A DNA stretch of 64,000 bases from Amaranthus tricolor (lineage: Eukaryota; Streptophyta; Magnoliopsida; Caryophyllales; Amaranthaceae), in assembly GCF_026212465.1 (NCBI RefSeq), contig NC_080058.1, positions 3,605,001 to 3,669,000 on the forward strand, written 5' to 3'. The position numbers and the translations under genes are program-made. Numbering within the stretch: the stretch's first letter is position 1; each line of letters starts with the position of its first letter. The notes under the pieces were generated by a model. That model ran no database searches, was not told the DNA's origin, and worked only from the letters and a program-made list of their open reading frames with translations. Positions 32,701-45,605 of this stretch are shown here, in pieces.

Positions 32701-33850
32701 GGCAGTTGGCACCAGAAAAATGTCAAGCCAAGGTAACAATGCTAGAACTTAAGCAAAAGCAGACAAACCTATAATAATATTTTAAGATTCTAGCAGCTAG
32801 CAAAGCCCTGCTTCTTTGCCTACACTTAACATGTATAAGTATCCAGCAATGTTACTCAAAACTCCTAAACCTGTTCTAAGCATATGGGTTGGAGATTTCT
32901 GTAATCTAAACATAGTGTAAAAACAAGGTCGCATAGCATATCGACCATGTTGTATAAGTTTTCAAATTTACTGAACAGATACTACCCACAATGTTAAGGT
33001 GTAAAAACCCGCATTTAAAGCAAAGTTCAAGGGATATCTCATGATTTTGTCACCTTGTCATTACAACAATCGTGACTGATGCCACATTTTAGTGGTATGA
33101 GTGTACCCACATCTAATTGTGGAAACTCCAACAACAAATACTTAAAGTGAAATCAAGAAACTGATTACCACAACTTTCAGGAGAAATAAACCAATCGAAA
33201 TTTTGATCTAATACTATCAAACAATAATGCTTTCTAACTATGTACACCAAATGTTAAAACCACACAAATCTTAAACTAAAGAACTACCAAGAGCTCTCAA
33301 TTACCCAATTAAGGATCCCTAATTTATCACACCACAAGTGTAGAACTACAAACAATTTCCCCATCGCAAATAAACACGTTCAGAAACGGACATTAATCAC
33401 TACCCAAAAAGTGACTGCTGAACTAAGCTCGAACTCCAAATCGTTGAACTAATTTGACTATCACCAGAAAACACCCATACCCCTGTAAAATCAGTATATC
33501 ACTGGTAGGTACTACCCACCAATAAAAACCCTAAAAAGATAGCAAAAACAAAGACATACGCATGGTAAATTAGAAAATTTTCGACAGAAAGATACATATG
33601 AAGGACAAATCTGACAGAAATTAACCAAAAAAGACCAGAAAAAAGGTGTTAATTGAATCAAATTTTTGTAAAGAACTGACCTTGGATATGCCCAAAAACA
33701 CGATTAGCTTGAAGATAATAGGGTTGACTTGCAAAACGAGTTCATGAACAAAACCAGTTGTTGTAGATTATTGGGGCTAATTGAAGGAGGAGTTCCGCAG
33801 GATTCAAGAATGAAGAAAATCAAGAGAATAGAAGAGTTTTGAGGTTTAAA
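26735..33850 (-). CDS. RIK: KH-domain protein, RIK-like (RS2-interacting KH protein), 703 aa
   Basis: Coding exons on the minus strand are 31490-31699 (first ATG in frame), 29832-29954, 29659-29698, 29497-29579, 28695-28772, 28505-28558, 28297-28425 and 26735-28129. All join in phase. A 5' UTR exon ends at 33681 (donor 'ccaag|gtcag'), joins the acceptor at 31753, and has an in-frame stop upstream, so translation starts at MSMLKGKAGF. Residues about 55-70 read 'KTKWGPDLSQDASVKKGRVL'. An SF1/BBP-type KH domain follows at about 140-240 ('NFLGLVYGSDGETQKRLEK', 'TGTRILVCG', 'SCDEVYVQISGD'). The last 464 residues are one exon of Pro/Ser/Gly/Gln-rich disordered sequence ending 'DPEYEDLMASVGVK'. In maize and Arabidopsis RIK is a nuclear KH protein that binds RS2/AS1 and is tied to KNOX silencing. 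The name rests on remembered similarity, especially the C-terminal motif. Confidence 0.75.
29050..29225 (+). repeat. Unclassified short dispersed repeat, copy 1 (in a RIK intron)
   Basis: It starts 'ggtttggagggtcggatg', then 'gcaacct', and ends 'cttcacataaataaaaag'. Related copies lie at 35715-35850 (-), 44155-44300 (+), 45470-45605 (-) and a partial one at 52180-52235. Length and lack of inverted ends suggest a SINE or a LINE 3' tail. Confidence 0.6.
29955..31489 (-). other. RIK intron between the first two coding exons
   Basis: A 1.5-kb intron. It holds short 'aatggcttccaatgactcc' repeats at 30240-30470 and otherwise nothing recognisable. Confidence 0.55.
31754..33680 (-). other. RIK leader intron
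   Basis: A 1.9-kb intron in the 5' UTR, inferred from the donor at 33680 and acceptor at 31754. Its only structure is the tandem duplication at 32507-32767. Confidence 0.55.
32507..32767. repeat. Tandem duplication of about 125-135 bp in the RIK leader intron
   Basis: Copies 32507-32631 and 32632-32767 share 'aaacatcggat', 'gtaaggtcacctctcaagta', 'cttactgtatgtggca' and 'gtaacaatgctagaactta'. The second copy has an inserted 'gttggca' and scattered substitutions. Confidence 0.85.
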
Positions 33851-35180
33851 GGAAGGAGGTATTCTTTTTTTTTTTTTTTACTAAAAACAATTTATGTTTG
33901 GATAAATTAACAAAACTACCCCTATAATTAATATACAACTCTTCTAAGTTTTAGATTTTTTAAATACAAGACAATCCCATCATGAGCCTATTTTTAAAAT
34001 TGATCACTTTAAATTTGGTAGGTGATCATTTTAATACGTTAAATATACATGAGTCGGTCCTGTAAGGATGATTCCACCATGAAACTGTTTCAATTAAGAA
34101 TTTTTACTTTAAATTTAGGTAAAAATAAGATTGTATCAATTAATTTTTACAAATTCTTAAATTATCAAGTGAATTAATAAATCAGTTTCAAAAAGTAATC
34201 AAAGCAAAATTGTGCCAAAGTGTTATGAAATTAAATTTTTTTCTCATACTAATTAAAATTTTCAAGTAATCTTCATTTATTTTCCATTTAAATATAGTTT
34301 TTTCTTTTAATTTAAACTAAGTTTTTTTCATTATACCAATATGGTAAATTCCGTCAAAATATGATAAATGAGTTCAATCACAAGCAATAGTTGTAAAAAA
34401 TAAGACCAAATAAAAGACACCCTTAGTCTTAGGCCCTTAGGCCTTAACCCCACCAAATTAACTAAAATGAATAAATTATCAATTATTTGTTGTCACCATT
34501 GTATATTAACTTACTATTTTGATTTTATCTCACCATAAAACGGTCTCATTTAAAATGCATTGTTTTCTAAAAGTCTGAAAATTTTAACTAAAATTTATAT
34601 ATTTTATAATATAACACCATTACATCACATTCTATCTCCATATCTCACAATCTAAAAAATACTAAGCACTTGGTAAAACTAGAAGTACTATTACTATAAA
34701 ACTGTTAAGGGGTAATAAAAAAACCATTTTTATGAGAAACTAAACCAACCTAGTGGTAACTTTTGTGAAAATTATAATTCTTAGTTTGCTTAGAACGTAG
34801 AAAATCAAAATAAATGAAAAAGTAAAATTCATATAGACGACCATTGACATTGACACTAAAATATTGATTCACGTAAGATGTAATCAATTCCAATTCTAAT
34901 CCAAACAGGATTTAAAAGTAAGAATCGTCATCATACCTAATATATCCGCTCATATAAAAAAGAAGTATGAATTGTAATAGATGTAAATTGTAACAAGTAA
35001 TAATATGCTAATGTCTGAACTGTATCTCAAAGAGTATAATCAAAAACTAGATAGAAGTAGCTGCCCTATTGCAAGGAACTAAGAAGATTTTTCTGAAATT
35101 ACAAGATACAAAGTGTTGCACAAATTTGATAAGAGTTTAATTTAAGGCGCATAAATTTCTATGATACACCTAATTCATTA
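33851..35180. other. Intergenic, upstream of the RIK-like gene and downstream of PIG-V
   Basis: AT-rich with no gene. A poly(A/T) tract at 33866-33880 lies just upstream of the presumed RIK transcription start. No convincing promoter element was found. Confidence 0.5.
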
Positions 35181-38100
35181 TCAAGTAAATGGATAGAAGT
35201 TTGAAAAAAGAAGACTTCCGAGAAGGATGTAGCAGGCGGCATACGCCCATATTAAGAAGGCCCATCTCCGACTCTTTCCGGCAGATTTCATCAGGTCAGA
35301 GGCAAACCAGTACACAGGAGGGCTAGCAGACAAGAATCGAGTTGCAACCTGCATATTGTTAAAACATTACAATCGAACTATGAAGATGAATGACATGCCG
35401 TAACCTTGAATGATTGGAAATTAAATTACTTAAATTTAAACTAATCTTTATGCTTGTCACCTGAACGTGCATAACAAAGAAGGCCATGGCTGTCATGAAG
35501 CTCAAGTGATAAATGAAAGGAAGCACATCTGCCGAATAATATCCAGCCTTGACTGAGACCTGACTTTCTGAAGGGCTTAAAGATGTCACCTGTGTCTTGG
35601 ACTTTTGCCGTTGCCTCAAATTTACAGCATCTGTAACATATTGGAATGGTCGATCATGAACGGGGCAAAATTTATATTTCCTAACCAAAAAGTTCCAGCT
35701 GGTTTATTGAATCATGTGTGCTTCTTATTTATGTGAAGTTACAGATGATAATTGCTACCTAGGGTCAATCGAAAACAACATTTTTATTATCACTAACAAG
35801 GGTCTGGTTGCATTCATCCGACCCCTTAAACCCGCTTAGGTGGGAGCCACTTAATGATATTGGAGTAACATAATGGAATGTTGTAAAGCAAGCAGTTTTC
35901 AGAGAACAAGAGCTGATGAACTTGATTAGATATAAACATTCAAATAAAGCATTGAAATATTATATTCAGCGATCTGGAAAGCAATAGCAGAGAATTTATA
36001 ATACCTTGCCTAGTCACATAGAGATGATCGTCGCTCAGTGGCTCCTCCCTTCCGGAAGGTTGGAAAGCTGGCGAATATTTTTTCTTTAAATCAGCTCCAA
36101 GACCAAGTGAAAAGAAGCTCTTTGGATTAACTTTCGAGTAAGAAAGGATTGAGCAGAATGCCAAAGACAGAACAGGAGATGCCAGCAGAAAGTTGGGTAT
36201 CTGCTTAAATTGGAAGTACCGCAAGAAGCCAACACCCCTGAAATAAGGAGATATGCATACCAGTTAAGGTGCGAAACTAAATTATAAACCTTGAACATAA
36301 TATGAATCTAGGTGCAAAGCTATCATTCAAAGTTCAAACAAAGAATTCAGTCTTACATACATTATTGTGATAATAAGTTTAATCTATGACTTCCGTAGAT
36401 ACTCAGAAAGTTATATAGAATACAACTATTATGTGGATCATACAAAGAATCATTATAATCTTAAAAAAAAACTGGAAATATAGATTCAGAGAGTTGAGTA
36501 AACGAAGATCAGTGAAAAATGGTTGCAAAAGGAGATAGCATACCAATAATGACTTTGTATAAAGCCATACAATAAAGGAACCTTGGCTTTGCACCAAGGC
36601 CTCATCTCATCAGGATTGCGTCCATGACAGATATTGTAGTAGCCATATGCTTGAAACGCTAAAAAGGGAATGAAGATACAGATACATCGCAAAGCTCCAG
36701 CTAAAAGAACTTGCAGAACCAACTGAAAACAACGGAATGAACAAAAGTAATTAGGGTATCCCATCATAAACTCTTTATTCTGCAGTCTGCAGGATTTAAA
36801 CGAGATAGTAAACAGTAGGCATATAGCAAATGCTTACATAAGCGCGCTTCTTCACATACATGGCATAATAAGACAGGTGAAGGGCATTAAAACCATAATA
36901 CCCAGCATTAACCACTCCGTTTGACCTCGATAAACCAGAAAGAGCAAACAATACAACAGAAAAATTGTTTGCCCCGGACATCAAGAGGTATGTGCCTCCA
37001 ATGGATAATAGAGCATACAAGCTTTCTGTATAACTGCATATCAAAATAAAGTGAGAAAAGATAAGATGGATTAATATGTAGAACTGTTGAAGCATAACTT
37101 CTTAATCAACATCAGTTAAATTAATAAATGAAACGTAAGCTTACAACTGACAGGCAGTGAAATTTACATTGATGAGTAAAATATGGAAGCTGGATTGAAG
37201 CAAAACAAGATGGATGCTCGCAATGCAGCATCTGGATCCTTTAAAATGACAACTGAAAGCCTGACAGGAAACCACATGACACAAAACATGAATAACATAT
37301 AGAAGAAAGAACTTGTATCATTAAACCCATTAATTATGATAGCTACTTATTCCAGCCCATTGCCCAAGGCCAAGACTAATTCTACTAAAACGACAGTCAC
37401 ATGTTCACAACTCATCCACCGAAAGACTTACTTTCCAAACAAAAATAGGTTCTCTATAAACTGCAGAAGCAATGCTCTGGTCACGCAAAGCAATACCATT
37501 GTTCATTGCCTTTTGAGCTAACAATACTTTGCTTAGGGGGTTTCACCAACCCAAACACAGCTTAAATCAATCACAACACTAAATCGATCAATTACCCCGA
37601 AAAAAAATTATTTGAAGTGTTCATTTCATTTAATTCAAATATGGAGAAAATGACAGCATTTACAGTAATCTTAAGCTAATAAGCTACAAAATGAGTAATC
37701 AAGGAAATAGAATACCTGTAAAAATAGAGCGCAGCAAGTACAAAAGCAACATTGCTGATCACATAACCTGATAAACCCAGCACAGCTCTAAACCCAATTA
37801 TCGGAATCAACGGCCAAAAAACTATCTTGAACGCCCCAAGCATTGAAGGGAAAAGAAAAGAGAGTAAATTAGATAAACATTCAGATATTTTTGCTCTATC
37901 GCTCTAAACGGAAGTATCAATGATCATACATATATATTCATACTTACATATCAGGTACACAAAACAGTGCATAAATCACATCTACCCAATAGGCAATACA
38001 GATATATGATTGGTCACCAAAAATGATTAAAAGAACAAATGTATCATTTTTCCATGGAATTTACAATAACAAGCTTTAAAAGACCTAAATCAACCTTCAA

Positions 38101-38674
38101 TTAATCATCTAATCAACAAGCAATGCTAAATCCTAGGCCTAGGCAATGACCCGCTGTCGCTTGATTAAAAACCCTATTAAATACTAAACTGGGTAAGATA
38201 TACTCGTAATTGCAGCACATATACAGTGATGATTGTTCCAACCACACTATTCTTAATATCCTGGATTCGCCGGTAAAACGATAAATTGAAGGTCAATGAA
38301 TACAGAGAGGAACATAAATTTAGAACAAAAACGATAAAGAAAAGTTCAAAACCTGAATTCGAAAGAAGGAAAATGAGAATAGGCAAAAGAGGGAAAAAGG
38401 CGTAAGTCTGCTCGTACTCGTAGCCACATTGAGCAATTCGAACGAAGTAAACAGAATCCCAAACAATACTATCTTCAATGGCGGATGAAATGGAAGGTAA
38501 TAAAATTGGGGGTTTTGTAGATTGAGAAGAATAGGAAAGACAATTAGGGTTTATGGATGCAGAAGTATCATAAGGGTTAAGGAGTGATCTCCATAGAATA
38601 ATTAGGGTTATGAGAAGAATTCTTGATGAAATAGCATATTTAAGGATTTTTCTTGTGTTGTTTGTCTCTTGCAT
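35181..38674 (-). CDS. PIGV: GPI mannosyltransferase 2 (PIG-V), 488 aa, eight exons
   Basis: Exons 38353-38674, 37716-37821, 37168-37260, 36838-37033, 36544-36722, 36005-36237, 35461-35630 and 35181-35348 all join in phase. PIG-V adds the second mannose to the glycosylphosphatidylinositol precursor on the ER lumenal side, using dolichol-phosphate mannose. Diagnostic motifs are 'WDSVYFVRIAQCGYEYEQ' followed by 'TYAFFPLLP' (lumenal loop 1, with the catalytic-type Asp in WD), 'CFNPASIFYSSIYTESLYAL' and 'FALSGLSRSNGVVNAGY'. Multiple hydrophobic segments run through the protein, and the C-terminus is Phe/Tyr-rich, ending 'LLFSNFYPFT'. Length agrees with plant PIG-V. The N-terminal 45 residues include the first membrane segment; the start is the only ATG before it. 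No defects seen. Confidence 0.92.
35715..35850 (-). repeat. Short dispersed repeat, copy 2 (in a PIG-V intron)
   Basis: On the minus strand it contains 'ggggtcggatgaatgcaacc' and ends 'cttcacataaataagaag', as in the other copies. It lies between exons 7 and 6. Confidence 0.6.
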
Positions 38675-39239
38675 TGGAATGGAGATTACAGTGCAGAAAT
38701 CAAAGATGGGACCTTAACTACAAATTCTTCATGGGATAATAATGGTGGAATTGTGAGTTGTGGAAGAAGGTTTCAATGGTTTGACTCTTTGGTTGTTTAG
38801 TGATTTCCCTCTTCATTGATAATTCAATATTTTTTGAGTTTCAAAATTTTGATAATTTTAAGTTTTTACGAATTAAATAAAATTAAACTTTATTATACTT
38901 TAATTTATAAATTAAAAACTAATTATGAATTAATAGTCATAAATGAAGTACATTATCTTGTTGTAATATTAATAAAAAGACGTACATATAATCAGTCTAA
39001 TGTTAGACTTTTTTCTTTCAATTTTTTGGAGGTAATCAATTCCGTGATTTTTATTAGGTTTTCTTGTTGCTCCATACGAAGCTTCAAGTGAAGATAATGT
39101 TAGAATTTAGAAAGTCAACGGTTATTTGGTTAGGATAAATTAATTTTGAATCGCTTTAAAATTTTTGAATTGAAATGAATTAATGAACTAAATAAATACC
39201 TCTAGTCAAATCAAAGATAAAAATCAAGTATTTGGGATC
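38675..39239. other. Upstream region of PIG-V
   Basis: AT-rich; it should contain the PIG-V promoter, but no element stands out. A 91-residue open frame at 38816-39091 is low-complexity and is not supported. Confidence 0.5.
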
Positions 39240-39830
39240 GATTATCATAGCAATGGAGAGATTGATGGAGATGTTACTCAATGAATACAAGTGGGTTGGC
39301 TCAAGTGGCGAGCAGCCATCAGGGTACTTTACAATAGGAAGTTTCCAAGTAGGTTAAAAGGTAAAATTTACCGAGTTGCAATCAAGCATGCTTTACTGTA
39401 TGAGACAAAATGTTAGTCTATAAAGAAGACTTTTGAACATATAATGAAAGTTACAAAAATGTGTATACTGAGGTGGATGTGCGCTAACACAATAATGAAT
39501 ATGATCAGAAACCATAAGTTTAGAGAGAAACTAAAGGTTGCCCTTATTTCTACAAAGATAATGCGTGAAAATAAATTGAGATGGTTTGGGCATATGTAGA
39601 GAAAGACTTTTGACGCCCCTATAAGGAGGATCAAAAACATCATAATAGAGGGTAAGAGAAGTCGAGGAAAACATAGAACGTGGGAGGAACAAATATAGAA
39701 TGACTTACATAACTTACACCTCTCTGAAGACCTGACTTGAGATTGGGGTAGTTGGAGGGACTTTATTCATGTCTTAGACTAGTAAAACTCATTCGCTTAC
39801 CAATGGATGATCTTGTTTATGCCTTTGCCT
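39240..39830 (+). pseudogene. 5'-truncated RTE-type LINE reverse transcriptase remnant
   Basis: Reading across frameshifts and stops gives the C-terminal part of a LINE RT: 'QVGWLKWRAASGVLYNRKVP', 'LKGKIYRVAIKHALLYETK', 'RWMCANTIMNMIRN', 'LRWFGHM' and 'RKTFDAPIRRI'. The 'RWFGHV-R-DAPVRR' block is characteristic of plant RTE/BovB-like LINEs. The 5' truncation is typical of LINE insertion. No 3' poly(A) or target duplication was identified. Confidence 0.8.
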
Positions 39831-39869
39831 TTTTACATAGCATTCTTTTATTTGTTTATACCTAGATAT

Positions 39870-39878
39870 TTTTATTTA
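39870..39878. repeat. Target duplication of the 549-bp MULE MITE, left copy
   Basis: 'ttttattta' recurs exactly at 40428-40436. The word is AT-rich, so some chance of coincidence remains. Confidence 0.55.
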
Positions 39879-40427
39879 TGCAAATTCCACATGGTAACTA
39901 TGAGATTTTGGGTATTTCACGTGGTAACCAAAACTTTTAAAAAATTCACACGGTAACCCTGAGATTTACCAAATTATTCCACTGTGACTTTTTTTCACAT
40001 AAAACGTTAGCAAACGTTAATTTCGAAACTTAAAGGCTGTTGTACGCCTATTTATGCGACTCATCATTTCAAATTCCATAAACCTTTTTTTCCCAAAACA
40101 TAAACTTTTAACTCTACCATTTTTCATCCAAATCACCATTTCAAATCATCTTGGGGGAAACAGTGTAATATAGATGAAAGATGGAAGAGTTAGAGTCTAT
40201 ATTTTGAGGAAAAAAGGTTAAAATTGATGGAATTAAAAATGGTGAGTCGCATAAATAAGAGTACAACAACCTTTAAGCTTCGAAATTAATATTTGCTAAT
40301 ATTTTACGTGTAAAAAGGTTATGGTGAAATAATTTGGTAAACCTCATGGTTACCGTTTGAATTTTTTAAAAGTTTTGGTTACCATGTGAAAAACTCAAAA
40401 CTTTAGAATTACCACGTAAAATTTTCC
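39879..40427. mobile_element. MULE-type MITE with long inverted repeats
   Basis: 549 bp with inverted arms of about 200 bp. The left arm begins 'tgcaaattccacatggtaac' and the reverse complement of the right begins 'ggaaaattttacgtggtaat'. 'aaccaaaacttttaaaaaat' and 'taccaaattattcca'-like blocks are shared. A 9-bp flanking duplication fits Mutator. No coding capacity. A related element lies at 59250-59712. Confidence 0.7.
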
Positions 40428-40436
40428 TTTTATTTA

Positions 40437-41689
40437 ATTATATGTATTTATTTATTTATATATATTTATTTATTTGTATGTTTTTTTACTACAAAAGTTT
40501 TTTCTGAGATAATATTTATGTCTATTTCTCAAGCTGATAAACTTGTAATAATGGTTATGAAGCTCATGATGATAGTTATGATTATCCCAAAAAATCGAAT
40601 CTTGTTTGAATGGAGAAACAAATATCACTCTTCAAGATTGATCATAGACTTGAAATTCACCTATCTTTCCTCTCATCTCATCCTACCTTATAAATCGTGG
40701 AAAAGGAAGTAAATTTTCCGCTTATAGGTATAGGTAAGCGTACGACTTGCATGAACGTCAACAATTTTAATGTATAAAATCAGTTAACTAAAAAAATCTG
40801 TGAATGATAGATGGAAAATTAAACAATAGGCGACACTAATTTAGGATATTTAGTTTATTGGGGCATTATTTTGGGATAAACCTCTAAAATTACGCCCTTA
40901 TTTAGTTTGTTCAAGTTTTATATGGATCCTTTGAAGTTTAAAGTGAAAGTAAGGTCATGGGAGGGGCAGAAATTTGTTGATCGATGTAACTGTGGAAAGC
41001 TAATCGACGACGACGATTCATTTCACCATTGCTGAAACATCTAAGGTATCACTTGCTAGACTTGATAATTTTGATTTTTTTATACTGATTAAATTTCGGT
41101 CTCCTTTATTAATGTTGAATTTCATTTCTTTGATTGGCGGGAAACGCAGTTAAATAGGTTTAGGCTAGAATTGAATGGAGGATTGACAGTTATTTCGTTG
41201 TTGATCTTTTGTCAACATTGTAGGCTGTATCTGATTGAAATATATTATCCACTAAATTTGCAGTCAGCAATATTTACGGTGCTAAATCTATTGGTTTTAT
41301 AGTAACTTCTGAAACTTCATTTGTAAAGTTATTAGAAGTATTTTAAGATTTGTTTTCCAAAGTCAATTCCTCAGCAAATATCAATCTCTCAAAGGATATG
41401 TAATTGTATTAGTTTTTGATGTGTTGGTTTTTATATTTTCTGTTTATAATATGATGTTTAGACATAGTTTAGTTATTAGTTGTGCAATTATACAACATTG
41501 TTTCATATACCAGACACACACACTAACCTGTCTAGAAAAAAAGTCGGTGAGAGAACAAATTACTAGTAGATATTGAAAGAATACGATAACAATACAGAAC
41601 TATCATAATAAACAACTTATTTTCAGTTTTTTAAATTTGGTACTTCTATTATCGACGTCCGTGAAATGCTAAGTAACTCTACCATTTGA
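40437..41689. other. Intergenic DNA with a possible transcribed leader
   Basis: Mostly AT-rich. A more balanced segment at about 40960-41045 ends in a good splice-donor context ('catctaag|gtatca') and could be a first exon of an unrecognised or dead transcript. Nothing else is seen. Confidence 0.3.
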
Positions 41690-42720
41690 AGGAATGCTCG
41701 GACGAGCATGAGAATGGCTCAAGCATGTTGTTGTGACTCACATGGAGTGCTACTCGACAAGTTTAAACCTTGCTCATACAAGCAAGCTTTGCCTAAACAT
41801 GGGGTCCTGTCACCTGTGGCTAGCATGCATGCAAGATTTTAGGGTCTTTGAGGAATGATTCCCTTGACTGTTGAGTGGTTGAGGGATTCAAGAATGAGCG
41901 CTTGAGAAGGGATATATTTGGTCTTGAGGAGAAAATTGAAATGCCAAGTAACAAAACCAGTGTAAGGAGTGCTCGAATTTGCCAAATGGTTGGGCAAGGC
42001 TATGAATAGCAGATGCCAATTGCTTAGACTAGTGCTGTGTGGATTGAGAATGTTGTTGGGTGACTCATGTGGAGTGCTGCTCGAAAAAGATCAAACGTCG
42101 CTCTAACCAGCACTAGTTGTGCTCAAACGAGTACTTGACTACTCGGATGAGCAAGCGGTGTTAGAACATCAAGTCTTGCGCCTAGCATGTGTGAATATTC
42201 GAGGAATGTTTCTTATGATCTTTGAAATCTCGTAGAATGCCTCTTGAAGCTAGTGATTGAAGTGTCATGAAGTGTGGAACTTGGTGAATTAAATCTTACT
42301 CCAAGAGAAGCTCTAGAGTATAGTGGGAAGGGAGCACCACCAAAGATGCAAGAGTTTGGAATGCTAATGCAAATACCTAAACCATTGTGAAGAGAGTGCA
42401 AACACTAGAGTTAGAGAGAGCTATATTTGTGTTTTGTATTCTATTGTGTGTGCTAACACCATTATAGGTGTTGGCAAAAGTGAGTCTTTGATTAAGTTTG
42501 TATCTAGTTGTAACTGTGTATAATTTTATATAAGAAGTACAAATTATTTGTGGTTGATGTAAGGCTTTGTTTCTTTCTTTCTTTATTTTTGTGATCTCAC
42601 TCTCAAATTACAAAATATCATATGATACCAAAAAAACTTGTCTGTCCTCATTTTATTTCTTTATTTTTGTGATCTGACCCTCGCATTTATGGGGGACTTA
42701 CATTATTTTTCTTGTATGAG
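41690..42720. mobile_element. Possible LTR fragment
   Basis: GC-richer than its surroundings, with repeated 'gctcg', 'gctca' and 'gctcaa' words and a 'tgtgtgctaacaccattata' stretch followed by T-rich sequence, an organisation like plant LTRs (U3 then R/U5). No matching second copy or ends were identified. Confidence 0.3.
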
Positions 42721-44154
42721 TTGGCTGAACTATGAAGACCACTGGATGGAGACGTGGTTTGATTGCGGTATGATTTTAGAGATGGTTTGTTGAAAGTAAT
42801 GTAATAAAGAGGAAACTACTTCTGTTATTATGTACTAGCTATAGTCAAAGTCCTACAACCTGGCCTGGTACCCTAGTTAACAAGTGGCAAAACAAGAATC
42901 ACTTGAACAAAAGAGATTGAGGAACTTTTGAAAAGTTTTTGTGTGATGTTTGTATTTTACTAACTCAAGCAAGCATAAAAGGAAACCTAATAGTATGACT
43001 CGTATCATCATTTATATATACTCCCTCCTAAAGATTAGACCAAGAGTTCCTTATATAGCATCGCTGGTCGCTTCTATGTTGTTATCATCCTCATTTTCTT
43101 TTACCAGATATGTTGTATAGTGTAAAATTTCTCTTTTTTGCTAATATGGGTTTGTCATACACATACTTTTGCTGTCAATATTCTAACAGCATTCTTTTTA
43201 TTTAATAAGGATGTAAGTCATTTTTGGAAGCTAGGTTTCAGGTTTAAGGACCACCATTTATTAGAGGAGTAATATGTTACTTTTGGGGTCAGGTTTCATG
43301 TGTAAGTTAGCCCCCTTACTTTGCCATCGATTATGATTTGTTTGAAACATTAGGTTAATTTTGATGTTCTTTTTAATCCATTGAACTTCAACATGGAAGG
43401 TTTTGGCCATGCAATCATCGTTTGTTTAGAATTGTTATCCTTTCTAGTTACAATCAAAAAGTTGTGTATGCGTGTGTGGTTCAGTAGTGGTTTTAGTTGT
43501 ATAGAACTTTGGTGCTTGTTTTTATTAGAGACACATATTAGACCATGTATTTTTTATTTTACTTGTTTCATGTCATTCCAACTCTGGAATTTCCAGTTCA
43601 ATTTGATATGTATGTGTGCGTTGGCTCAAAATACAGTAATGTGCTTTATTTTTCTGTTTGTATACTTGGAGATCAACATGGTCTAGTAGTAGCATACACT
43701 CCTTTTTTTTGATTTTCTTACATCTGAGTGAGTGCCAGAGATCATCATCCAATTGTTATCTTTATTGATGGTATACATTTGATACACTACAGTACATGAA
43801 AATCTATAGTTATGTATTGTGAATAAAGTTACTTTGGTTTGGGTACATTTTGTGTCATGTTTATCCTTCATTTGAGAACAAAGGCATCATGAGCTTTGAT
43901 TCAATTTCTGTGTTGAATGTGATTGGTTAACCGCCCTTGTTAGCATTAATCTTTAGCCGTAATGCTGTTGCATTTTCAATGATCAACGTCTTTTACTACC
44001 AGGCACTGATTTGGTTGTAGTGATGATGGAGGGCCAACCGGTCAACCTTCTTTCCTGTGTGTACTGCTCTTGGTGAATGACAGCTTTTGTAAAATGAAGT
44101 TTGTAAAACATATGGTACAACAACGTTCCCTTACCCCAATGCCATTAAGTGTCT

Positions 44155-44300
44155 TCCATCTAAGGTGGGAGTTTGGAGGGTCGGATGTACGCAACCTTAT
44201 TCTTGTTAGTGAAACACTAATCAAGAGATTTTTTCCGATTGACCATTGGTAGCAAACATCATGTGTAGCTTCACATAAATAAGAAGCGTGCATGATATAA
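44155..44300 (+). repeat. Short dispersed repeat, copy 3
   Basis: The best-preserved copy: 'ctaaggtgggagtttggagg', 'gtcggatgtacgcaacctta', then 'gtagcttcacataaataaga'. Confidence 0.65.
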
Positions 44301-45469
44301 TGAGTGAGTTTACTAATAATTTTAAGTTACGGGATAAATACTTTACTAATAATTTAGTTAGGTAGCATTAATTATCTTCTCCCTGCACACAATTTGTGTA
44401 TATTGTTATGCATGCACCATGAGAAAAATACCTTCCTTGCGGAAGATACAGCACCAACTAACATTTGAATAAAAGGTGGACTCCAGCCATGCTATAAAGG
44501 GCATCACCTATTGACTATTTTCCTAGATAGATTGTCTGCTTTGGAATATAACTTCCTTCCTTTTTATTCTGTCTCCAAGATGCAGCTTTTTATGTGGTAT
44601 GTGTTTGTGTTCAGACTTCAGAGTTCAGACTGATGCTATTTAGTTTCTATCATGATATATATATATTTGGTCTATGTATATCTGACATTTTATCTGAAGT
44701 TATTTCCTGTATACATATTGCATTCTCATTCTCTTCAGTAGATAACCTGTTTCATTTAGCCTCCTGCTTAATATTGTGGCTGCAGAATAATTCACTCTTT
44801 AAATTTGCAGAAGATTTAAACATCATTCATGTTTTTGCTGGTTATAATATCATTCACTGATCAAACCCATGGAGACAAGTCTATTTCTTAGCCTTCATTG
44901 CCCCCTCTCCATTGGGCAAACATCACAATGATACCGGAGGAAGTGTTGCGCTAGTACCTTAGTGCATGAATTAAATCTACTGATTTATGACCACTGACCA
45001 GTTAAGTCTAAAGTAATTGCTGAATTCTTGGTCTTTAGTATTGATAATGTGGAAGAATTCAATGGGGCATAAGTGACATTCTTCTGTCCGTTTAAACTGC
45101 ATTGCATTTTATTGCTTTTGCACTGACATTGTTTTCTCAGTTGGTTTTGTCTTAATTGCTTTTTCCCTTTTCTTTTTCTTGGTCATTTTTGGTTCTTGCG
45201 ATCTTTTCTAAGAGATAGAGATTCATCATTTGTTTCAGGTGATGAAAACTGTGTGTCGGCAATCAGCACACTCAAAATGACTTCATGTGTTACTGGTGAT
45301 AGAAAATTACTTAAGATCTGTTTATTATTTTTGTGGCAGTCGTAGTTGCTTTCAAATTTTTATCGTATTCTTTCTTGTACTCTAGTCATGTCCACTCTCG
45401 ATGGAGCAATGGTTTTTAGTTTCTTTCATATCGGATCATAATGAACTATAATTAAATGGTTCTAAAATC

Positions 45470-45605
45470 ATTTGCACCTCTTATTTTATGTGAAGTTATT
45501 GGTGATGATTGCAATCAAGGGTCAGCTGAAAATAACCTTTGTTATTATAATGAGGTTGCGTACATTCGACTTTGAAATACTGCCTAGTTGGGAGCCAGCT
45601 CACAT
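45470..45605 (-). repeat. Short dispersed repeat, copy 4
   Basis: The inverted orientation of copy 3. The plus strand reads 'ttatgtgaagttattggtga', then 'aatgaggttgcgtacattcg' and 'ctagttgggagcc'. Confidence 0.6.
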
